A stretch of DNA of 9,746 nucleotides from DAOTXK01 sp034435395 (GTDB lineage: Bacteria > Chloroflexota > Anaerolineae > Aggregatilineales > Ch27): the NCBI GenBank assembly GCA_034435395.1, contig DAOTXK010000133.1:1-9746 (forward strand). The letters run 5' to 3'. The notes beneath the pieces were generated by a model. The model saw nothing but the letters and a program-made list of their open reading frames with translations, searched no databases and was not told the DNA's origin. Positions 5,200 through 9,746 of the stretch are shown here, piece after piece; within the stretch, counting starts at the first letter, position 1; each line of letters starts with the position of its first letter. Made by a program: the position numbers and the translations under genes.

Positions 5200-6519
5200 G
5201 TGATCAAACCCCGCCAGCCGAAAGGGATGCGCGATTTTTTGCCGGGTGACCTGCTCAAACGGGAGTACGTTTTTGATACCGTGATCGACGTGTTTGAGAC
5301 CTTCGGCTTTGAGCCGCTCCAGACTCCCGCCCTGGAGTTGCGGGAGACCCTGCACGGCAACCTGGGCGCGGACGCCGAGAAGCAGATTTTTTACGCCCAG
5401 CATCCGAAGGCCAGGGAGGAGCTGGCTCTCCGCTACGATCTGACCGTGCCGCTGGCCCGCGTGGTGGCGCAGTATGAAGGGCAGCTGTCCATGCCTTTCC
5501 GCCGCTACCACATCGCCCCGGTGTGGCGCTCGGAGCGGCCCCAGCGCGGGCGCTACCGCGAGTTCTACCAGTGCGACGCGGACATCGTGGGCGTCGCCAG
5601 CATGGCCGCCGACGCCGAGATCGTCAGCCTGGTGGTGACGGCATTGCGGCGGCTGGGTTTTGTGCGGTTTGAGGTGCAGATCAACAACCGTAAGATTCTG
5701 ACGGGTATTGGCGAGTACGTGGGCGTGCCCAGGGAACTGCGCGGCGACCTCTACCGCAGCGTCGATAAGTTGGACAGGATCGGCGCGGATGGCGTCCGGC
5801 AGGAACTGGCCGAAAATCGGATTCCTGCCGGGGCCATCGACCGTATGATGGCCTTGCTGGAGATGCGGGAGGGTGGCTTCCAGGCGCTGGGCCACCTGCG
5901 GGAAGAACTGGCCGGGATCGCCATCGCCCAGGAAGGCATCCGCGAGCTGGAGGAGATGGCCGCCCACCTGGAGGCGTTCGCGGTCCCGCCGGAGACCTAT
6001 ACCTTCGATGTGGCGATGGTGCGCGGCCTGGGTTACTACACCGGCCCCGTCTTCGAGACGATCATCACCGAGCCGAACCTGGGCAGCGTGACCGGCGGCG
6101 GGCGTTACGACGGGCTGATCGGCATGTTCCGCCAGGAGAGCCTGCCCACGACCGGCACCTCACTGGGCATCGAACGGATCATCGACCTGATGGATGAGCT
6201 GAACCTTTATCCGCCCCAACTGCGTGAAACGGTGGTGCAGGTGCTGGTGACGGTCTTTGGCGAGGAGACGCGGCCCGCCTCGCAGCGCTTCGCCACCCAG
6301 TTGCGGGAGGCGGGAATCCGCACGGAGGTGTCGCTGGAGACGCGTAAGATCGGTCGACAGACGGCCTACGCCGACCGCAAGGGCATCCCGGTGGTGGCCT
6401 ATTTAGGGCCAGACGAGATCGCGGCGGGGGCGGTCACGCTCAAGCGGCTGCGCGACGGCGAGGAACGGACCATCCCTCAGGCAGCGGCGGCGGACGCGGT
6501 GCGGGCCTGGCTGGCGTAG
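5200..6519 (+). CDS. hisS: Histidyl-tRNA synthetase
   Basis: This class II synthetase joins histidine to tRNA-His using ATP. From GTG 5200 it has 439 residues, normal for a bacterial HisRS. It opens with KPRQPKGMRDFLP, as the family does. Motif 2 lies at residues 100-125 (FRRYHIAPVWRSERP, then RYREFYQCD). The His-specific loop is at 275-286 (RGLGYYTGPVFE), followed by TGGGRYDGLIG and motif 3 (GTSLGIERI, 319-327). The anticodon-binding domain fills about 340-439, with RKIGRQTAYADRKGIPVVAYLG. The specific loop has Gly where many HisRS have Asp (RGLDYY), but all other signature parts are intact, so it should be a working enzyme rather than HisZ. Expression is probably set by the leader-peptide attenuator in front. 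It converges on the HAD gene on the other strand. Confidence 0.97.
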   Translation: MIKPRQPKGMRDFLPGDLLKREYVFDTVIDVFETFGFEPLQTPALELRETLHGNLGADAEKQIFYAQHPKAREELALRYDLTVPLARVVAQYEGQLSMPFRRYHIAPVWRSERPQRGRYREFYQCDADIVGVASMAADAEIVSLVVTALRRLGFVRFEVQINNRKILTGIGEYVGVPRELRGDLYRSVDKLDRIGADGVRQELAENRIPAGAIDRMMALLEMREGGFQALGHLREELAGIAIAQEGIRELEEMAAHLEAFAVPPETYTFDVAMVRGLGYYTGPVFETIITEPNLGSVTGGGRYDGLIGMFRQESLPTTGTSLGIERIIDLMDELNLYPPQLRETVVQVLVTVFGEETRPASQRFATQLREAGIRTEVSLETRKIGRQTAYADRKGIPVVAYLGPDEIAAGAVTLKRLRDGEERTIPQAAAADAVRAWLA

Positions 6520-6527
6520 GCCAGGCC
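6504..6527 (+). other. Inverted repeat over the hisS stop codon
   Basis: GGCCTGGC (6504-6511) and GCCAGGCC (6520-6527) pair perfectly around an 8-base loop containing the stop codon. It lies between the convergent hisS and HAD genes. No T-tract is present on either side, so termination here would be weak or factor-dependent. Confidence 0.4.
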
Positions 6528-6581
6528 GGTCACATTGGTCGCCGGACGGTTGTTCCCGGAGTCGTCGGCCCGGCGTGCCAT

Positions 6582-7319
6582 CTATAGGGAGCGGCAGACA
6601 TCGGGCAGTCCGCCCAGGTCTGGCAGCCGGATCGTTCCTGCCTGGCCCGCGTGACGCCCGGCGCGGTCAACCAGGACGGTCCGCGCCCCCAGCGCCGCCG
6701 CGATAGCCGTGCAGGCTGCTTTATCATCTACGACGACGCACACTTCCGGCGCGGCCCCGGCCCGGGCAAACGCCAGCCGGAAGTATCCTTCATCTTTGAA
6801 GCAGTAACCCATCACGTCCGGCGTGATCACCGGCCCGGTGAACCACTCCCGCACCCCGGCCCCGGCCAGGACTCCAGCCACATAGCCGCTGAGGCGGTGT
6901 GAGATCACGCCCAGCACCAGCGGCTGGTGGCGGATGAGGCGCAGCGCTTCATGGGCGTCGGGGTAAAGACTATCGATCTGGCTGGCGACCGGATAATGAT
7001 ACTCGCGGACCAGCCGGGCCATCTCCTCTGGGGACGGGCAGGGGCGGCCCGCCAGCCGGAACAGCGCCCGCATCACGCGCGTTTCTCCCTCCCACATCTG
7101 GTCCAACCCGTCTTCTGCGCCGAGGTCCAGATCGGCGAAGTAGCTGTCCCAATCCTCCAGGATGCGCCGGTGGGCCGCTATCCACTCGGCCCTGTCGCCG
7201 CCGTAGCGGGCCGCCAGGTAGCGGCCCAGCGCCCGCTCGTAGGGGCGCGCCGGGTCGTCCCGGTCCGGGCGGGCCAGCGTGCCGTGCAGGCCGAAGAACA
7301 CGTGCGTGATGGTCCCCAT
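6582..7319 (-). CDS. HAD-superfamily-like protein lacking both motif I aspartates
   Basis: HAD proteins are mostly phosphatases whose nucleophile is the first Asp of motif I (DxDGT). The fold is recognisable over 245 residues: motif I region FFGLHGTL (8-15), helical cap (about 20-115), motif II VIS (138-140), motif III Lys175 (CFKDEG), and motif IV VVVDDKAA (196-202, D198 and D199). In motif I the two catalytic aspartates are Gly10 and His12. Each change needs one base (GAC to GGC, GAC to CAC). The nucleophile is therefore missing, so this may be a binding or regulatory pseudoenzyme, or work differently. The frame is otherwise intact, with no sign of decay. The start is ATG at 7319, overlapping the upstream stop by one base (TGATG), with GGGGGAAGG just upstream; GTG at 7322 is an alternative. 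It is last in a three-gene minus-strand operon. Confidence 0.85.
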   Translation of the reverse strand: MGTITHVFFGLHGTLARPDRDDPARPYERALGRYLAARYGGDRAEWIAAHRRILEDWDSYFADLDLGAEDGLDQMWEGETRVMRALFRLAGRPCPSPEEMARLVREYHYPVASQIDSLYPDAHEALRLIRHQPLVLGVISHRLSGYVAGVLAGAGVREWFTGPVITPDVMGYCFKDEGYFRLAFARAGAAPEVCVVVDDKAACTAIAAALGARTVLVDRAGRHAGQAGTIRLPDLGGLPDVCRSL

Positions 7320-8185
7320 CACCCGCCTTCCCCCAGCGTCAGTCTCAGGCCATCGTAGGCCACAGTGATGCCATGCGGGCCGTAGTAGGCGACCAGATCG
7401 TCGTGCGTGCCCGGCGAATGGTGCACGAAGTGCGTGGCCAGGACGATCCCGCCCGGCTTGAGGATGCCTTCCTGGCGCAGCCGGGCCGCATGTTCGATGA
7501 CCTGCCGGCCAGACATATGCTCCGGGGTGTCAAAGTCCTGTTGCAGACCGAGGCAGGAATCCAGCGCGACCGCGTCGAAGCGGTGCCCGGCCAGCATCGC
7601 CCAGGTCCCGGCAGGGAGCGGCCCGGTATCATAACCGTGCAGGTAACTCGCCCGCGAATCAGAAACGCCGACCAGCACGGCCTCCATCGACTCCGCCTCG
7701 CCCGCGCCATGGGCTGCCGGGAAAAAGCTCAGCCGGTAGCGACCGGCCAGCGTCATCGTGCCTGCCTGGACGGGCTGCCAGACGGTGCGCGTCCGGGCCT
7801 CTAACGCCGCCCGATCCAGGCCCACCCGACGCTGGTAAAAGTCAAACACGGCAGCCAGCGCGTCCGGCGGGGCGTAGACGGTCAACGGCGGCAGTTCGGT
7901 GTCATCCACGCCGCGCCGTTCCCAGAAGAACCAGGGGTCGAGGTGGTCGGCGTGGCGGTGGGTGATGACCAGCGTGCGCAGTTCGGTCAGCCGCAGGCCC
8001 AGCCGACGGACGCCGGGCCGCACATCCGGGCCGCAGTCCATCAGCAGGTCGTCGTTGACCAGCACGGCGGGACCGTTGCGCAGATTCTTGCCGCCAGCCA
8101 ACCGGGCGGCCTCGCAGTTGGCGCACCGGCAGAAGGCATTGGGGATGCCCGACCCGCCGCCTGACCCCAGTATGGTGATATCCAT
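7319..8185 (-). CDS. PhnP-like metallo-beta-lactamase-fold hydrolase
   Basis: A 288-residue metal-dependent hydrolase. Its N-terminus ILGSGGGSGIP is followed by C19-x-C21-x-x-C24. The core metal motif is H76-R-H78-A-D80-H81, with D50 (LMDCGPDVR), H159, D209 and H252-x-x-H255 also in the expected order. PhnP of E. coli binds an extra structural zinc through the same CxCxxC and HxxH pattern, and hydrolyses cyclic ribose phosphates. The substrate here is unknown, as no other phosphonate genes are nearby. The start is ATG 8185, where the homologous MDITILG begins, with AGGA seven bases upstream; the frame extends to 8263 without conserved sequence. It is translationally coupled to the HAD gene, so the two may act on one phosphorylated compound. 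That link is inference. Confidence 0.9.
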   Translation of the reverse strand: MDITILGSGGGSGIPNAFCRCANCEAARLAGGKNLRNGPAVLVNDDLLMDCGPDVRPGVRRLGLRLTELRTLVITHRHADHLDPWFFWERRGVDDTELPPLTVYAPPDALAAVFDFYQRRVGLDRAALEARTRTVWQPVQAGTMTLAGRYRLSFFPAAHGAGEAESMEAVLVGVSDSRASYLHGYDTGPLPAGTWAMLAGHRFDAVALDSCLGLQQDFDTPEHMSGRQVIEHAARLRQEGILKPGGIVLATHFVHHSPGTHDDLVAYYGPHGITVAYDGLRLTLGEGG

Positions 8186-8252
8186 GGGTTGTTCCTGATG
8201 TCCGCCGCCTGCCGGAACAGGCCAGCATCGGCCAGTCGCCTGCCGCCCCGGT

Positions 8253-9425
8253 TCAAGGCCCAACTTCTCCCTGGACGGTCACCAGGTAGTGAGTCGGCTC
8301 CGCCCCCAGCCGGGGCACGGGCGCATCAAAACGGGCGGAGTCGCCAGCCGTCAGTGTCCCTTCGCCCACCACCGCTGTCACGTACCCGGCTACCCGGTCC
8401 GCCGCGTCAAACACCGTGATGATGGCCCGCACGGCGTGGGCAGTCTGTGACCCCACGTTCCACACGGTGCCCCGGATGTGCAACTGGCCGGCGTCATCGT
8501 ATTCGGCGCGGTCGTCCCAGTCAAACGCCCCTGGCCCGTAAAACACCGCCAGGCCCTCCACGGCCCGCTGCGCTTCTGCCCACAGCCCCAGGCGCACCGC
8601 CGTCGGAGGCCGTCCGGCGTCAAAGGCCACCTCAAATGGGGCATACTCCCCATCTAACAACACAGCGACCGGCGTGGTCCCGGCCCCCTCGGCCACGATG
8701 GCGTCAGCGCTGTTATAGAGCGCCGCCCGGACCTGGATATGGTCCAGGGGGTAGGGGGCGCGGTTCGCCACCCGCCCGGTGACGTGCAGGCGGCCATCCT
8801 CGCCCGTCCAGGTGAGCAGGCCGCTGAAGGCCATGTTCCCTCCGGCCAGGATGAACGTCCCGGCTGGCTGCGGCACGGCTTCCACCGCGCCGACCGGCCA
8901 GTCCGCCGCCGGGTTCACCCGATAGGAGTTGAGCATCGTTTCCAGCAGCGCGCCCGTCAGGGGATCGCCGGGCACCACCGCCTCCAGCGCCGAAAAAAAC
9001 GCCCCATCCCGCTGCATGAACAGATTGACCGGGGTGGACTCCCCCTGCCCATGGCGGACGCCGGTCAGACGCCAGCTTCCGTCGCCCATCGCCGTGCGCT
9101 CCAGCGGGGACAGCGACTGGTTGTACGGCGACCCCAGATAGGACTCTATGGCCCCTCGGAAGGCGGCTTCATCCAGAGGCACACCCAGGCGCGCCACGAA
9201 ACTGGTCAGCAGCACGCGCGTGGCCTGCGGTGGGGCAAAGGTGACCAGAAGCTGGGGGCCGTCGCTCAGGTCGCCCACCACCCAGCCCGGCGGCAACTCC
9301 AGCGAAAACACGCCGCTGGGATGCTCGTAAGCCGCCGCCCGATCGGGTGTGGGGCCGGGGCCGGGAACCACCGGCGTACAGGCGACGATCGCCAGCAAAA
9401 GCAGAGACCCCAGGATGGTTTTCAC
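8253..9425 (-). CDS. Lipoprotein with PsbP-like N-terminal region and two FxLYD-type domains
   Basis: The 390-residue product starts with a lipoprotein signal: basic M-K, a hydrophobic run, and lipobox IVAC with Cys16. A Pro-rich linker follows. Residues about 32-170 (PSGVFSLELPPGWVV, later GSWRLTGV) resemble the PsbP/DUF1795-like domains found in secreted proteins. Residues about 200-282 and 306-386 look like two FxLYD-type beta-sandwich repeats, each with a strand pair around VTGRVANRAPYPLDHIQVRA or IRGTVWNVGSQTAHAVRA and then ALYNSADAIVAEG or TVFDAADRVAG. Such domains are common in surface proteins of Chloroflexota and Gram-positive bacteria, with no set function. The start is GTG 9425, with AAGGAG (9431-9436) five bases upstream. 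It is the first gene after the promoter at 9463-9471, with 67 bases to the PhnP-like gene. Confidence 0.85.
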   Translation of the reverse strand: MKTILGSLLLLAIVACTPVVPGPGPTPDRAAAYEHPSGVFSLELPPGWVVGDLSDGPQLLVTFAPPQATRVLLTSFVARLGVPLDEAAFRGAIESYLGSPYNQSLSPLERTAMGDGSWRLTGVRHGQGESTPVNLFMQRDGAFFSALEAVVPGDPLTGALLETMLNSYRVNPAADWPVGAVEAVPQPAGTFILAGGNMAFSGLLTWTGEDGRLHVTGRVANRAPYPLDHIQVRAALYNSADAIVAEGAGTTPVAVLLDGEYAPFEVAFDAGRPPTAVRLGLWAEAQRAVEGLAVFYGPGAFDWDDRAEYDDAGQLHIRGTVWNVGSQTAHAVRAIITVFDAADRVAGYVTAVVGEGTLTAGDSARFDAPVPRLGAEPTHYLVTVQGEVGP

Positions 9426-9462
9426 GCAGGCTCCTTGGCGCGAGGACGGCCGTCACCGTGGT

Positions 9463-9471
9463 AGTATAACA
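9463..9471 (-). promoter_or_regulatory. Extended -10 promoter of the lipoprotein-PhnP-HAD operon
   Basis: On the minus strand TATACT (9463-9468, 5/6) is preceded by TGT, giving the extended -10 form TGnTATACT. No clear -35 box lies 16-18 bases upstream, where the sequence is GC-rich; extended -10 promoters can do without one. The predicted leader is about 30 bases, ending in a good ribosome binding site. Confidence 0.6.
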
Positions 9472-9551
9472 GCCTCCTCCGCCAGCGCCCAGCTTGGTCG
9501 TCCGGTGTCCAGGGGGTGGCCAACGGTCGTTCGAGGGCGCGCCGGGCGATT

Positions 9552-9746
9552 GCGATCATATTTCTGAAATACGCATCTGCATATATTACAAAATGGACCA
9601 CAATATTACGAAGAAGATACTATCCGATAACAAATCACTTTCTAACCAATAGAGGTACTCAGGGACTATATCGACGCCATGCGTCCGCCCTTATGCTAAG
9701 AAAAGACGCGACACTTCTGAACCCCATCAGCGGAGTCGTTTGGTTT
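9552..9746. other. Abruptly AT-rich segment with no supported gene
   Basis: Bases 9601-9660 hold 20 G or C in 60, against 44 of 60 in 9481-9540. The change falls near 9552. On the plus strand only a 19-codon frame (9592-9651) without a ribosome binding site is seen. On the minus strand a 28-codon frame runs in from the right edge and stops at 9659-9661; it could be the end of a gene, but has no recognisable sequence. Possible explanations are a regulatory gap, the edge of acquired DNA or a decayed insertion. Confidence 0.5.
9559..9571. repeat. Small perfect palindrome in the AT-rich segment
   Basis: TATTTC (9559-9564) and GAAATA (9566-9571) form a perfect inverted repeat around one T, at the edge of the AT-rich zone. 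It has the size of an operator half-site pair, but a chance match is quite possible in AT-rich sequence. Confidence 0.25.

Noticed and set aside
5101..5967. 288-codon minus-strand frame opposite hisS
   Set aside because: It is antisense to a certain hisS gene, His/Gln/Pro-rich, and has no ribosome binding site or family resemblance.
8186..8263. N-terminal extension of the PhnP-like protein from 8263
   Set aside because: It would overlap the lipoprotein gene's end, and the residues are not conserved in type. ATG 8185 has AGGA seven bases upstream and starts the expected first strand.
9592..9651. Nineteen-codon frame in the AT-rich tail
   Set aside because: It has no ribosome binding site and no recognisable sequence; such frames are expected by chance in AT-rich DNA.
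9659..9745. Minus-strand frame entering from the right edge (28 codons)
   Set aside because: Too short and without any motif; it could be the end of a gene, but cannot be supported from this window.
1..9746. CRISPR array, insertion sequence or phage genes
   Set aside because: No regularly spaced repeats, transposase-like sequence, terminal inverted repeats or phage-type genes were seen.

Overview
The window is GC-rich bacterial chromosome with mostly housekeeping content. Gene content and style point to a member of the Chloroflexota, possibly Anaerolineae-like: GTG starts are common, a DUF711 protein is coupled to a TrmH-type methyltransferase, and there is a lipoprotein with FxLYD-type domains. 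This taxonomic placement is an inference, not a proof.

Layout. Bases 3-1067 (+) hold the 3' part of a gene for a surface protein with propeller-like and fibronectin-like regions and a C-terminal membrane anchor. A tRNA-Asn(GTT) gene lies on the minus strand (1104-1179), with a near-consensus promoter and a small terminator. On the plus strand follow infC-rpmI-rplT (1432-2665), closed by an intrinsic terminator. Next come a TrmH-family RNA methyltransferase (2850-3656) and a DUF711 protein (3653-4882) that overlap by 4 bases. hisS (5200-6519) follows a long leader. On the minus strand, three genes read towards hisS from a promoter near 9463-9471: a lipoprotein (9425-8253), a PhnP-like metallo-beta-lactamase-fold protein (8185-7319) and a degenerate HAD-fold protein (7319-6582). 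The last ~195 bases are abruptly AT-rich, with no gene that I can support.

The main discovery is the hisS leader. A promoter (4981-5008) is followed by a well-placed ribosome binding site and a 16-codon reading frame, MINRMHAHHHWMLCWT, with four His codons in a run of five. A perfect 8-bp terminator with a T-tract lies at 5108-5132. Hand folding finds an antiterminator pairing and a segment 1:2 pairing that overlaps the His codons. Together these form all the parts of a classical ribosome-mediated attenuator sensing charged tRNA-His, placed in front of the histidyl-tRNA synthetase gene.

Other points of interest are a probable AUA start codon for infC, a terminator-like hairpin in the infC leader between two possible promoters, a strong hairpin between rpmI and rplT, and a HAD protein in which both motif I aspartates are replaced.
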